Shown here piece after piece: positions 11,223-20,999 of a DNA stretch of 48,976 nucleotides. The notes beneath the pieces were generated by a model, which saw nothing but the letters and a program-made list of their open reading frames with translations, ran no database searches and was not told where the DNA came from. The position numbers and the translations under genes are program-made. The stretch is from Terfezia claveryi. Its lineage: Eukaryota; Ascomycota; Pezizomycetes; Pezizales; Pezizaceae. The stretch's first letter is position 1, and each line of letters starts with the position of its first letter. The stretch covers positions 1 through 48,976 of the forward strand of contig WHUX01000311.1 of the NCBI GenBank assembly GCA_015179025.1, given 5' to 3'.

Positions 11223-12045
11223 TATATACATATGCGAGAAACTCATGCTTTGGAGATATATATATATATATATGCAAGAAACTCGTGCTTTGAGAGTGAT
11301 ATATATACTCATGCTTTTCGAGGCTTCCAGATATATATGCGGGAAACTCGTGCTTTGGAGATATATATATACTCATGCTTTTCGAGGATTCTAGATATAT
11401 ATGCGAGAAACTCATGCTTTTGAGGCTTATTAGTATATATGCGGGAAACTTGTGCTTTGGAGATATATATATATATATGTGAGAAACTCCTGCTCTTGAG
11501 GCTTATTAGTATATATGTGGGAAACTTGTGCTTTGGAGATATATATATATATATACGAGAAACTCATGCTTTGAGACTTATATATATACTTATACATTTC
11601 AAGGCTTCCAGATGAAACTAACAATGGGTTTCTCGCACATATATATATATAAGTCTCAAAGCATAAGTTTCTCGCATATATATCTAGTAGCCTCGAAAAG
11701 CATGAGTATATATATATCTCTAAAGCACGACTTTTCCGCATATATATATATATCTCCAAAGCACGAGTTTCCTGCATATATATCTGGAAGCCTCGAAAAG
11801 CATGAGTATATATATAAGTCTCAAAGCACGAGTTTCTCGCATATATATATATATATATCTTCAAAGTACGAGTTTCCCCCATATATATATATAAGCCTCG
11901 AAAAGCATGAGTTTCTTGCATATCTATATATAAGCCTCAAAAAGCATGAGTTTCTCACATATATATATATAAGCCTCGAAAAGCATGAGTTTTTTACATA
12001 TATATATATATAAGTCTCAAAGTATGAGTTTCTCGCATAAACAAG
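11223..12045. repeat. 39-bp TA-rich array right of centre
   Basis: About twenty units. The left half is in forward orientation (gcgagaaactcatgctttggaga) and from about 11625 the units are inverted (gcatgagtttctcgcat). A switch point at ~11600-11630 makes the array itself palindromic. Long open frames on both strands (11430-11921, 11528-12013) are by-products. Confidence 0.85.
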
Positions 12046-12381
12046 TCCATATTTATAAGCCTGCCATGAGGGCTCCTCTTCTATACCTATTACCCACTTC
12101 GGTAATCTCACGGCTGGTAGGCATATATGGCCTGAAACATGCATGTACTGATCTGTCACACCAGCGTGCACCAATCTACCTTCCTGCCAATTATACATAT
12201 TTGTCGGCCATGTCAACCGAGACATATTTCCAGGCATGCATGAATGAACATAATACGAGAGCACGTGCGCCCCCTCTTTGTACAGGTAACTCAACCAGCC
12301 AGTCGGCGGCAGGTCAAGCTGAGGTTAGAACTCCCCCAGTGCACTCTCGAGATATCCCCCATCTATATACGGAGACATAGC
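12046..12381. repeat. Inverted block next to foldback centre (right), Copia target
   Basis: Reverse complement of 7880-8235. The last bases, ggagacatagc, continue after the Copia insertion as atagctagctagg. The undisrupted counterpart near 7870-7890 reads as the inverse of ggagacatagctagctagg, which fixes the insertion site. Confidence 0.8.
12377..12381. other. Copia target-site duplication ATAGC (left)
   Basis: ATAGC at 12377-12381 is repeated at 18188-18192 directly after the right LTR. Comparison with the mirror copy of the same sequence in the left arm shows the five bases once, as expected for an LTR-retrotransposon target duplication. Confidence 0.9.
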
Positions 12382-13005
12382 TATTGAAAGGTTACTATGA
12401 GCGGAGGTATCGCGGTAGTAATTACGGAGGTAGTAGCGGTGGACAGTAGTGCTATTAAGCAGAGAATGGGAGCGAGCAGAAGGTTGAACTATGTCGAGAG
12501 AAGACAGTCTATTGAGTCTAATCGAGAAGTGTATAGAACTAGATACAGGAGTAGGAAGCTCGTATATAACGGTACGAGTTGAGGGTAAAGATCTAGTAAG
12601 AAAGTCTAAGTTACATAACCTAAGAATAGTATATCGTGCACATGTAAATGAAGAAATACATAGAGGTGTGCGACTGAGACAGTAATATGAGTCAACGAAT
12701 ATAACAGAAAGTCATAGAAGTGATGATCGTTGAGTCATGACAACTGAAACAAGTAAGCAGTAACCTTAAGTAGTAAAGCAGCATCATGCAATGATAATAG
12801 ATACTAAGTTAGGAAAGTAAGCAAAGATAATAAGAACATGTGAAACGACATGTGACCACATGTGAAAGAAATAATACAGAAGTCCTTAATCGGGTAGCAA
12901 GTGTCCATATTGGGTATCAGCATGATGTAGAAGTAATCGTAAGAGAGAACGATGTATTGTATGGAAATACTTAACTATATCGAAAGGAAATGATTATTTT
13001 CAACA
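12382..13005 (-). repeat. Copia 3' LTR
   Basis: 624 bp, matching 17564-18187. In plus orientation it runs from tattgaaaggttac to attttcaaca. Short open frames at 12397-12685 recur identically in the other LTR and are not genes. Confidence 0.93.
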
Positions 13006-13016
13006 CCCCTTCTCAC
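13006..13016 (-). other. Copia polypurine tract
   Basis: On the element strand, GTGAGAAGGGG lies immediately upstream of the 3' LTR, the position where plus-strand DNA synthesis is primed. It starts only three bases after the polyprotein stop codon. Confidence 0.8.
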
Positions 13017-13019
13017 TTG

Positions 13020-16000
13020 TTATCCCATGATTAATCCTTTGAGATAGGAGAACCGTGGACCAGGAAAGGCCTTTGTACATATGTCCGCTGGATTGTGTTC
13101 ACCAGGAATGTGCAACAGCGTGATAGTGCCGGAGTTAACGAGTTCGCGGACGAAGTGGTAAGCAACGTCGATATGCTTTGACTTATCGGAGATTCGAGGA
13201 TTATGAGACAGGTCGATAGAGCCGTTATTGTCACAAGAGAGGGCAGAAGGAATATCTTTAATAGAAAGCTCACTTAGTGCATTCTGAAGCCAAATTTGTT
13301 GTTTAGCAGCAGTAGAACCAGCAATGTATTCTGCTTCGGTAGTAGAGGTTGTCACGCATTTTTGTTTTTGTGATCTCCAGCAGATAGTACAAGAGGCGAG
13401 CTTGAAGATATATCCTGAGGTCGACCGTCGAGTGTCACGACATCCAGCAAAGTCTGAATCAGTAAATCCTTCGAGTGAAAGAGGTTGTCCGAGTTTGTAG
13501 GTCAAGGTAAGATCGCGAGTACCCTTAAGGTAGCGTAGGACTCTTTTAACTGCTCCGAGGTGATCCTTCGATGGTTTGTGAGAAAATTGTGAGAGAAGAG
13601 TTACAGAGTAAGCCAGGTCAGGACGTGTTCCAATAACTGCATACATGAGTGATCCAACGATTTGTTGATAGAGGGAGATGTCGGTAACCTCATCTTCATC
13701 TGTGCATTGTCGAAGAACGTGGTTCGAGTCAAGAGGAAGAGTGACGGGGTTGCAGTCCATCATACCGAAACGTTCGAGAATCTTGTCGATGTAGGAGGAT
13801 TGGGATAGTGTGATACTGTGCTGAGAGTACTCAATTCGAATTCCTAGAAGCCAATGTAAGTTACCCATATCAGTTAACTTAAACTCTCGTTTGAGTGACT
13901 GTTTGGTAGACTTCATAATAGCTGAGTCTTTATATCCGAATAGAGTAATGTCGTCGACATAAAGGGCGAGTATGATTGTGCCAGACTTATGGACGAAGAC
14001 GCAGGGGTCAAAGGCACAAGCAGAAAAACCTATTGTCAGGAGGAAAGATGTTAATCGTCCATACCACTGACGAGGAGACTGCTTTAATCCATAAATGGAT
14101 CGGTTAAGTTTAGCACACATGCCGTCAATCCGGGTGCCTTCCGGGAGTTGCATGTAGATAATTTCATTCAAAGAGCCGTAAAGGAAGGCTGCTTTGATAT
14201 CCATTTGTTGAGGTTCCCATTGGAAGTGGGCAGATAAAGCAATAAGAAGGCGGAGAGAGTCGTATCGGACAACAGGAGAAAAGATTTCGTCGAAGTCTGT
14301 GCCGGGTTGTTGAGAGAAACCTTGAGCAACTAGACGAGCCTTGTACCGATCGATATTCCCATTAGCATCTCGCTTAATCTTAAATACCCACTTGCTTCCA
14401 ATAATATTCCTATCCTGTGGTGTTGGGACCACTTTCCAAACATCTTGATCCTTCATAGCTTCCAACTCGTCGTTCATAGCCTTTCTCCATTTTTCTTCAT
14501 CAGGTGAATTAACAGCCTGTTTAAACGTTCGAGGTTCATCACCATGTTGTAAGACTAAAGCGATCAACACTTTATCTTCTTCATTGTCCTCATCAAAGAC
14601 TTCAGGTGGGTCTTCGATTAATCTAGAACGACCATCAAACTGTATCTTTGTACCAATTATGGGGACAATAGGAGCTTGTGCAGTTCCGAATTTGATTGGT
14701 TTAAAAACAGCTCGACCTGCCTTGGTAATGGTTGTAGGTCTAACTATTTTTCCACTAACGATTCGGGTAAAGTTTCCATCGTTGGAGTCATCGGGTAAAG
14801 ATTGTCGAAGGTCTTGAGGAAGTGAAGTAAGTGGTAAATATTCATCTCGATTTTGAGGTGGAGAAGGTAAGTGAACTTGTGGAGTTGGTTTGGATATAGG
14901 TCCAGGAGCTGGTGGAGGAGGTGATGACGTTGTAGTTGATGTTGAAGAAATAGGTGGTGAGGAAGTGATTGTGTCCGATGTTGTTTCAGTCGGATGGGAG
15001 AGGGTCATACCAGGGAACCATGCTTTATGAACGAGCGGGTGTCCCTTAAAATACCATTCTTCTGCTTGTTTTGGATTTCGTATACACCATTGTTGCCAGA
15101 GATATTCGTTTGGGAATTCTGAGCTAGTGTATGGGATTACTTCAAGTGGAGAAGTAGGAGGAGAAGCAGTATTCGTAGTTGGTGACCGTGATGGATTAGT
15201 CGAGTTAGATGTAGGTGGAGGTACCCCTTCTGGAGTTGTACTCGGTCCGAAAATGACATCTAGTGCTCGAACTGTATAAGTATGCTTTCTAGAAGGTACA
15301 TGGACCTTATAGATAGCTGTGCTATTAGTATAACCAATGAATATACCTTTCTCAGCCCGTGGTAGGAGTTTACTGCCTGCAGGTCGTCGTTCCTCAGGTA
15401 TGTGTATATAACATTCCTTACCGAAGGGTTGAAGGTGAGAGATGGTAGGTTTATTGCCGTGAAAGACCTCGTAGGGAGTCTTCCCTTTGACAGCACTATG
15501 AGGTGACCGATTTCGAAGATAGGTCGAAGTTGAGCATGCTTCAGCCCAGAATCTTTTGTCCATATTCGTCAACATAGCCCTCATCATGTTCTGTATTGTT
15601 CGGTTGAAGCGTTCAGCTACTCCATTAGATTCATGAGAGTAAGGGGGCGTTAGTTCATGCACGATGCCTTTTGACTTAAAGAACTGTTCAAGATCTTTGT
15701 TAACATACTCTCCACCATTGTCAGTACGAAACCGTTTAACATGGTGTGACGTTTGCTTTTCAACCAAGGTAACAAAGTCTTGGATTGATTTGGTTGAGTC
15801 GGATTTCTGTTTAAGGAAGTAGACCCAAGAAGCATGAGAGTAGTCATCAATAAGTGTGATGAAGTAGCTTGCTCCACCAAAAGAGGGTGTGGGGAGTTTA
15901 CCACTAAGATCTGAGTGAATGAGTTCGAGAATATTGGAGGCACGAGATGTTGTAGACTTAGGGACAGAGTGAGTAGATTTGGCGAGTATGCATGGCTCGC

Positions 16001-17486
16001 AATGATAGTTATCAGGGGGTGTTGGGAGAATATCACCGTCAGAGTAGAGTTCTTTATGTTTGAGGACAGTAATGGCTTGATGACCGAATGACTGATGCCA
16101 GTGATCGATAGTTTTCCGAGAGGAAGAAACCAATGCCTTTTCATTTGACTCAATAATAAACGGGAGACTTCCAACAAATTCCACCATAAATAACACAGAA
16201 TCATTGCCTTTCTTCGTAACATAAAACCCGGAGTCCGTAGAAAAAGTGGAAAGACGAGATCGAACAGCATTCCAAGAAAACAGTGAGTGACCAAGAGAAG
16301 GAACATATCGAACATTGACAAGACGAACAGTGGAAGTAGAGCCGTTAGGGAGTAGACAGTTAAGAAGGACTGTCCCTTTTCCTTTAGCTTCGAGGAGATT
16401 ATTGCCAGCTCCTTCTACAGTTCCACTATCCTCTGAAAAGTTCTCGAAGTGTCCTATGTCGTTGGTCATGTGAGCACTGCACGCTGTATCGAATTTCCAG
16501 ATGGTTTTTCGGGATGGGTTACTGACGCTGAGAGCCTCATCCTTGGAGCTACCAGAGCTGCCAACGATAAGAGCCTGTTCCTTCTTATCTTCCTTCTTTT
16601 TATCCTTCTTCTTATCCTCATTTGACTTCTTCAACTTCTGGCACTTTTGCCATGTGTGACCTGTGTATTTACCGAGTTGATGCTTCTTGCAATAGGTGCA
16701 TTCCACATCGGAGTCCTTGTTCTGTTGTTGTGATTGCTGCTGTTGAGGCTTGCCTTTCTTCTTGAAGGAGGCAGAGAGAGCAGTATCCCGTTTTTCGATT
16801 TCGGAACCAACAGAGAGGAGTCGTAATTTTGCATCGGCATATGTAAGGTCGGACTTAGTTGAGAGGTTGTCGACTATATTAGAGTGATGTTCGACGAGAA
16901 AGGAGAGGAGGATATCCCTTTTGGCTTCGTCCTTATCAAGGAAAGTGCGGAGGGATTTGCGATATTCATCTGAAGAGCCAGTGAGAGAGTAAAGTCGAGA
17001 CCACTCAGTCTCATACTGCTCAATGAAGTCGGCGAAGGAGGTAGTAGGAGTGTAGGTTGAGGCTAAGGTGAAGAGTGTGCGCAGTTGATGTACGAAAGAG
17101 AATGGAGTATCACGGTAATACTGGTCTTTGAGATGAGTCCAGATTTCGTGTGGTGAATCAAACTTAGAGACGACCTTTAGTATAGGTTTGCTGATAACCT
17201 GTATTAGCATGAGGATAGCTTGATTTTCCATAGCTGCGAAGAGTTCTTTCTCTTCTTGTGTCGCATCTGTCGCAGGTTTAAGTCCTTCAATAACAAGTTC
17301 CTTACAACCCATGCCTCTCATAATCATCTTGACAGTATCAGCCCAGTCTTCATAGTTGTCTTTGCCGGTAAGTGACTCGATGTTGTCGAGTTTGACTGGA
17401 ATAGGCTTGAAGTCTTTCGGTGGTCGGAAGATAGAGGGTACAGCCTTTCCTTTACCGCCAGAACCAGAACCTGAACCGGATGCCAT
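13020..17486 (-). CDS. Copia Gag-Pol polyprotein (1488 aa, intact)
   Basis: One uninterrupted frame encodes the structural protein and enzymes that copy the element through RNA. Order: Gag (residues ~30-240); CCHC-type zinc knuckle CTYCKKHQLG...GHTWQKC (~263-282); aspartic protease with FDTACSAHM (~332-340), a variant of the usual D-S/T-G/A core; integrase zinc domain with HWHQSFGH and CEPC (~462-500); integrase core with D526, D589 and E625 (D,D-35-E); reverse transcriptase with KWVFKIKRD, MDIKAAFLYG and YVDD (~1176); RNase H with DSDFAG, TEAEY and SKHIDV (~1330-1460). Length is typical for fungal Copia. ATG at 17486 follows the primer-binding site by ~60 bp and is the first start. All catalytic motifs appear present, so it may be active. 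Confidence 0.96.
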   Translation of the reverse strand: MASGSGSGSGGKGKAVPSIFRPPKDFKPIPVKLDNIESLTGKDNYEDWADTVKMIMRGMGCKELVIEGLKPATDATQEEKELFAAMENQAILMLIQVISKPILKVVSKFDSPHEIWTHLKDQYYRDTPFSFVHQLRTLFTLASTYTPTTSFADFIEQYETEWSRLYSLTGSSDEYRKSLRTFLDKDEAKRDILLSFLVEHHSNIVDNLSTKSDLTYADAKLRLLSVGSEIEKRDTALSASFKKKGKPQQQQSQQQNKDSDVECTYCKKHQLGKYTGHTWQKCQKLKKSNEDKKKDKKKEDKKEQALIVGSSGSSKDEALSVSNPSRKTIWKFDTACSAHMTNDIGHFENFSEDSGTVEGAGNNLLEAKGKGTVLLNCLLPNGSTSTVRLVNVRYVPSLGHSLFSWNAVRSRLSTFSTDSGFYVTKKGNDSVLFMVEFVGSLPFIIESNEKALVSSSRKTIDHWHQSFGHQAITVLKHKELYSDGDILPTPPDNYHCEPCILAKSTHSVPKSTTSRASNILELIHSDLSGKLPTPSFGGASYFITLIDDYSHASWVYFLKQKSDSTKSIQDFVTLVEKQTSHHVKRFRTDNGGEYVNKDLEQFFKSKGIVHELTPPYSHESNGVAERFNRTIQNMMRAMLTNMDKRFWAEACSTSTYLRNRSPHSAVKGKTPYEVFHGNKPTISHLQPFGKECYIHIPEERRPAGSKLLPRAEKGIFIGYTNSTAIYKVHVPSRKHTYTVRALDVIFGPSTTPEGVPPPTSNSTNPSRSPTTNTASPPTSPLEVIPYTSSEFPNEYLWQQWCIRNPKQAEEWYFKGHPLVHKAWFPGMTLSHPTETTSDTITSSPPISSTSTTTSSPPPPAPGPISKPTPQVHLPSPPQNRDEYLPLTSLPQDLRQSLPDDSNDGNFTRIVSGKIVRPTTITKAGRAVFKPIKFGTAQAPIVPIIGTKIQFDGRSRLIEDPPEVFDEDNEEDKVLIALVLQHGDEPRTFKQAVNSPDEEKWRKAMNDELEAMKDQDVWKVVPTPQDRNIIGSKWVFKIKRDANGNIDRYKARLVAQGFSQQPGTDFDEIFSPVVRYDSLRLLIALSAHFQWEPQQMDIKAAFLYGSLNEIIYMQLPEGTRIDGMCAKLNRSIYGLKQSPRQWYGRLTSFLLTIGFSACAFDPCVFVHKSGTIILALYVDDITLFGYKDSAIMKSTKQSLKREFKLTDMGNLHWLLGIRIEYSQHSITLSQSSYIDKILERFGMMDCNPVTLPLDSNHVLRQCTDEDEVTDISLYQQIVGSLMYAVIGTRPDLAYSVTLLSQFSHKPSKDHLGAVKRVLRYLKGTRDLTLTYKLGQPLSLEGFTDSDFAGCRDTRRSTSGYIFKLASCTICWRSQKQKCVTTSTTEAEYIAGSTAAKQQIWLQNALSELSIKDIPSALSCDNNGSIDLSHNPRISDKSKHIDVAYHFVRELVNSGTITLLHIPGEHNPADICTKAFPGPRFSYLKGLIMG

Positions 17487-17540
17487 TGTATAGATATGTG
17501 TGGGAGGGAAGGTGAATGCGAGAAAGTTATCGAGTTGTCC

Positions 17541-17563
17541 TGAGCTATTCCGGGCTCATAACC
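17541..17563 (-). other. Copia primer-binding site resembling tRNA-Met anticodon arm
   Basis: Directly inside the 5' LTR the plus strand reads cgggctcataacc, which looks like an anticodon stem-loop with CAT anticodon. The element's PBS is thus complementary to the middle, not the 3' CCA end, of a methionine tRNA. Drosophila copia is known to prime from a half tRNA-iMet, and the same mechanism is inferred here. Adjacent bases (tgagctattc) may extend the pairing. Confidence 0.7.
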
Positions 17564-18187
17564 TATTGAAAGGTTACTATGAGCGGAGGTATCGCGGTAG
17601 TAATTACGGAGGTAGTAGCGGTGGACAGTAGTGCTATTAAGCAGAGAATGGGAGCGAGCAGAAGGTTGAACTATGTCGAGAGAAGACAGTCTATTGAGTC
17701 TAATCGAGAAGTGTATAGAACTAGATACAGGAGTAGGAAGCTCGTATATAACGGTACGAGTTGAGGGTAAAGATCTAGTAAGAAAGTCTAAGTTACATAA
17801 CCTAAGAATAGTATATCGTGCACATGTAAATGAAGAAATACATAGAGGTGTGCGACTGAGACAGTAATATGAGTCAACGAATATAACAGAAAGTCATAGA
17901 AGTGATGATCGTTGAGTCATGACAACTGAAACAAGTAAGCAGTAACCTTAAGTAGTAAAGCAGCATCATGCAATGATAATAGATACTAAGTTAGGAAAGT
18001 AAGCAAAGATAATAAGAACATGTGAAACGACATGTGACCACATGTGAAAGAAATAATACAGAAGTCCTTAATCGGGTAGCAAGTGTCCATATTGGGTATC
18101 AGCATGATGTAGAAGTAATCGTAAGAGAGAACGATGTATTGTATGGAAATACTTAACTATATCGAAAGGAAATGATTATTTTCAACA
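17564..18187 (-). repeat. Copia 5' LTR
   Basis: 624 bp and visually identical to 12382-13005. It should contain the element's promoter and RNA start. The right edge is fixed by the ATAGC target duplication at 18188-18192. Confidence 0.93.
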
Positions 18188-18192
18188 ATAGC

Positions 18193-19320
18193 TAGCTAGG
18201 TATGTGAACTCGCCAGAAAACCAGTGGACTCTATGTGAATGTATAGCTAATTGCTCTTAGAACTCCGCCAGTGCAGTTCCAATATATCCCTAATCTATAT
18301 GCGCAGATATAGGAATAGCTAGGTACATGAACTCGCCAGAAAACCAGCGGACTCTAGCTAATTGCTCTTAGGACTCCGCCAGTGCAGTTCCGATATATTC
18401 CCAATCTATAAGCACAGACATAGGCATAGCCAGGTACATGAACTGGCCAGAAAACTAGTGGACTCTATGTGAATGTATAGCTAATTGCTCTTAGGACTCC
18501 ACCAGTGCAGTTCCAATATATCCCCAATCTAAATGCGCAGATACAGGCATAGCCAGGTACGTGAACTGGCCAGAAAACTAGCGGACTCTATGTGAATGTA
18601 TAGCTAATTGCTCTTAGGACTCCACCAGTGCAGTTCCAATATATCCCTAATCTATATGTATAGATACAGGCATAGCCAGGTACATGAACTCGCCAGAAAA
18701 CCAGCGGACTCTAGCTAATTGCTCTTAGGACTCCGCCAGGGCAGTTCCGATATATCCCCAATCTATATATGCAGATACAGGCATAGTTAGGTATGTGAAC
18801 TGGCCAGAAAACCAGCGGACTCTATGTGAATGTATAACTAATTGCTCTTAGGACTCCACCAGTATAGTTCCGACATATCCCTAATCTATATGTGCAGACA
18901 CAGGTATAGCTAAGTACGTGAACTGGCCAGAAAACCAGCGGACTCTATGTGAATGTATAGCTAATTGCTCTTAGGACTCCGCCAGTGCAGTTCCGATATA
19001 TCCCCAATCTATATGCGCAGACACAGGCATAGTTAGGTATGTGAACTTGCCAGAAAACCAGCGGACTCTAGCTAATTGTTCTTAAGACTCTGCTAGTGCA
19101 GTTCCGATATATCCCCAATCTATAAGCGCAGTCACATGTATAGCCAAGTACGTGAACTCGCCAGAAAACCAGCGGACTGTATGTGAAGGCATAGCTAATT
19201 GCTCTTAGGACTCCACAAGTGCACTTCCGAGATATTCCCCATCTATATATGTAGACATACCTAGGTATGTGAACTCGCCAGCCAATCTATGGACTTTATG
19301 GGAACGCATAGCTAATTGCT
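18193..19320. repeat. ~112-125-bp satellite, right arm
   Basis: About nine to ten head-to-tail units, each with gaactcgccagaaaaccagcggactct, ctaattgctcttagg and atatatccccaatctat. It is the reverse complement of the satellite at 6986-7925. Units with and without the segment atgtgaatgtatag alternate, as in the left arm. Confidence 0.87.
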
Positions 19321-20229
19321 CTAGTAATAGGCATTGCTCATGGCAGTGGATGACTACATTAGCTAGCAATTGGGTAGCTCTAGGTATGTGCAGTCTCGCA
19401 ATATCAGCCTTCTGTTGTTAATAGCTATATGGATATTATTAGATCAAAGCACGGTGATAACGACTTTTCAGATGGCTCAGATCAGGGAACCGCTAGGATT
19501 TTTGGAGGCATATACGCAGGATAAGTTCAAGTGGGATGCATGAGAGAATGGTTCGTTCGAAGTGCATCTATAGCTTAGCTATGTATATAGAAATTCAAAT
19601 GTATATAGTTCTTGCAATGTATAGCTGCTATTACCTCCATGCTTCGAGTGTACACAGTGGTCCACCTATCAGGTAGTTGTGCCAGGGCATGGATGTATAC
19701 ACGCACCACGGTGGCACCTCGGAACACAAGGCACCAGGGCGATACCTCGGAAGACATGGCGCCCGAGCGATACAAGGATTAGGGTTCCTAGTGTGCGCAG
19801 CTAGAAGAGGGCAATCGTCAGGGTGCCTGGTGATGGTGTTGTGGCGTCGGGGCGACCTGACGCACAAGGTGGGTCAGGTAGAAGATAGTCCGTCAGAGTA
19901 CCAGGAGCGGGCGTTACAGCATAGAAATATATATCCTGATGCGCCAGAAGTGGCGTCGGGGCAACCTAATGCAGAGGGCAGGAGTGGTACAAGGTGGTCT
20001 ATCAGGGCACCTGCAGGGGGCGTTGCGGTATAGAAATATCTATCCTGATAGGGCAAAAGGGGGCTAAGCACCATTGATTACTGTTATGCCACTTCTTTTG
20101 TTATCCCTTATCTTATTGTCTTTGGAAAGTCTAAATTGTCAGTCTTAGCAGTCGGCCTTGGCAACTATGGTTTTCCTATTTATATACCTCCCTTCCCCAC
20201 GCATTTTCCTTTCGCTCTATATCCCAGCA
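19321..20229. other. Unique block of right foldback arm, no gene supported
   Basis: The first ~370 bp mirror 6590-6985. 19690-20040 is more GC-rich and contains two diverged copies of a segment like gcgccagaagtggcgtcggggcaacc. An open frame at 19677-20033 (118 codons) has no recognisable domain or splice context. 20040-20230 mirrors 3080-3270. Confidence 0.55.
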
Positions 20230-20335
20230 CATTATGGTGAGTATTAGAGCAAGTAATAAAGCAAGTATAAGAGCGAGTATTGGAGCAAGTATTAGAGCGA
20301 GTATTGGAGCGAGTATTAGAGTGAGTGTTATAGCG
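20230..20335. repeat. 12-bp array (gagcgagtatta), right arm
   Basis: About eight copies of gagcgagtatta/gagcaagtatta, the reverse complement of the array at 2929-3075. Confidence 0.8.
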
Positions 20336-20808
20336 ATTGCATATTCTCTATATATATCTATTACTGAATACTTCTGTGTATATAATTTTAGCGAATACAA
20401 TGGATATTTCCGCTGCATGCATATTCAATAGCTGCCTGGTAATAGAGTGTCATAGATGCAAGTTGGTAGCGGGTGTGCCTTGTAGAAGAGAGCGATTTGG
20501 GGCCCTGGTTCAGTACTTCCAGATGTAGAACCTATAGTGTTAACAACCTCAATTGGGTTGATGATACAATGGTAATGAACTCTGATATCTAGACATTGAG
20601 CTTATGTCAACCACCATTCGAACTACATCCAGACAGCTTTTGGGGCCCCAATGGTGTTAGGAAGGTATTGCTATGCAGTGCGGGACCCTAGTTGTATCCA
20701 GATTGTAATGCAATACTCTAGGGCGTTCAGATGCACAGGATATACAGGATATAAAATCATGTCCGGATGCTTGGTAGTGCATCCTAACGTATATTTCTTT
20801 TTGCTGAT
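20336..20808. repeat. Right terminal block of foldback element
   Basis: Mirrors the left terminal block (2403-2925): gcgaatacaatggatatttc is the inverse of gaaatatccattgtattcgc. Shared pieces such as tttggggccctggttcag, gatgcacaggat and the terminal gctgat also match the right end of the second element (37560-37928). Confidence 0.65.
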
Positions 20809-20999
20809 AAAGTATTTGTAAGCATCTTAGTACGAGCTTTCCTCCATGCGAGCTTATGCAAGCTTCTCAGTATAAGCTTATATGAGCTTCCTCTATATAA
20901 GTTTTACTCTGTATGAGCTTATTCAAGTATTTTTTCCTTCTGGTAACTATATACAAGTTAGTGTGAGCTTTTTGAGCAACTATATGAGTGTTTCCACTT

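Larger units (their letters stand above)
12382..18187 (-). mobile_element. Young, apparently complete Ty1/Copia retrotransposon
   Basis: The 5806-bp element has 624-bp LTRs at both ends, a 5-bp target duplication (ATAGC), a primer-binding site, a polypurine tract and one intact gag-pol frame on the minus strand. The two LTRs look identical by eye over their full length, so insertion is recent. Read on its own strand, the LTR begins TGTTGAAAAT and ends CAATA, so the termini are TG...TA instead of the usual TG...CA. The element splits the right arm of the foldback-like element and is therefore younger than it. It shows no RIP-like decay. Confidence 0.95.
2403..20808. mobile_element. Giant foldback-like element (18.4 kb), arms in inverted order
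   Basis: The left end reads ATCAGCAAAAAAAATATTC and the right end is its degenerate inverse, ...TATTTCTTTTTGCTGAT. Modules repeat in mirror order: 12-bp array (2929-3075 / 20230-20335), unique block (3080-3390 / 20040-20230), unique block (6590-6985 / 19320-19690), ~120-bp satellite (6986-7925 / 18193-19320), unique block (7926-8235 / 12050-12381). MITE-like elements lie at the centre. The right arm is interrupted by Copia (12382-18187); the left arm carries an extra sub-palindrome (3290-6330) with its own MITE. No transposase is seen. The design, long inverted repeats made of tandem repeats, resembles Drosophila foldback/Galileo elements, but I infer no homology. No target duplication is clear, so exact ends are uncertain. 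Confidence 0.55.

Noticed and set aside
12397..12685. Two short frames repeated identically at 17579-17867
   Set aside because: They lie within the two Copia LTRs, and their identity reflects LTR identity.
19677..20033. 118-codon frame in the right foldback arm
   Set aside because: No recognisable domain. The region is a repeat arm containing short duplications, and the mirror arm does not preserve it.
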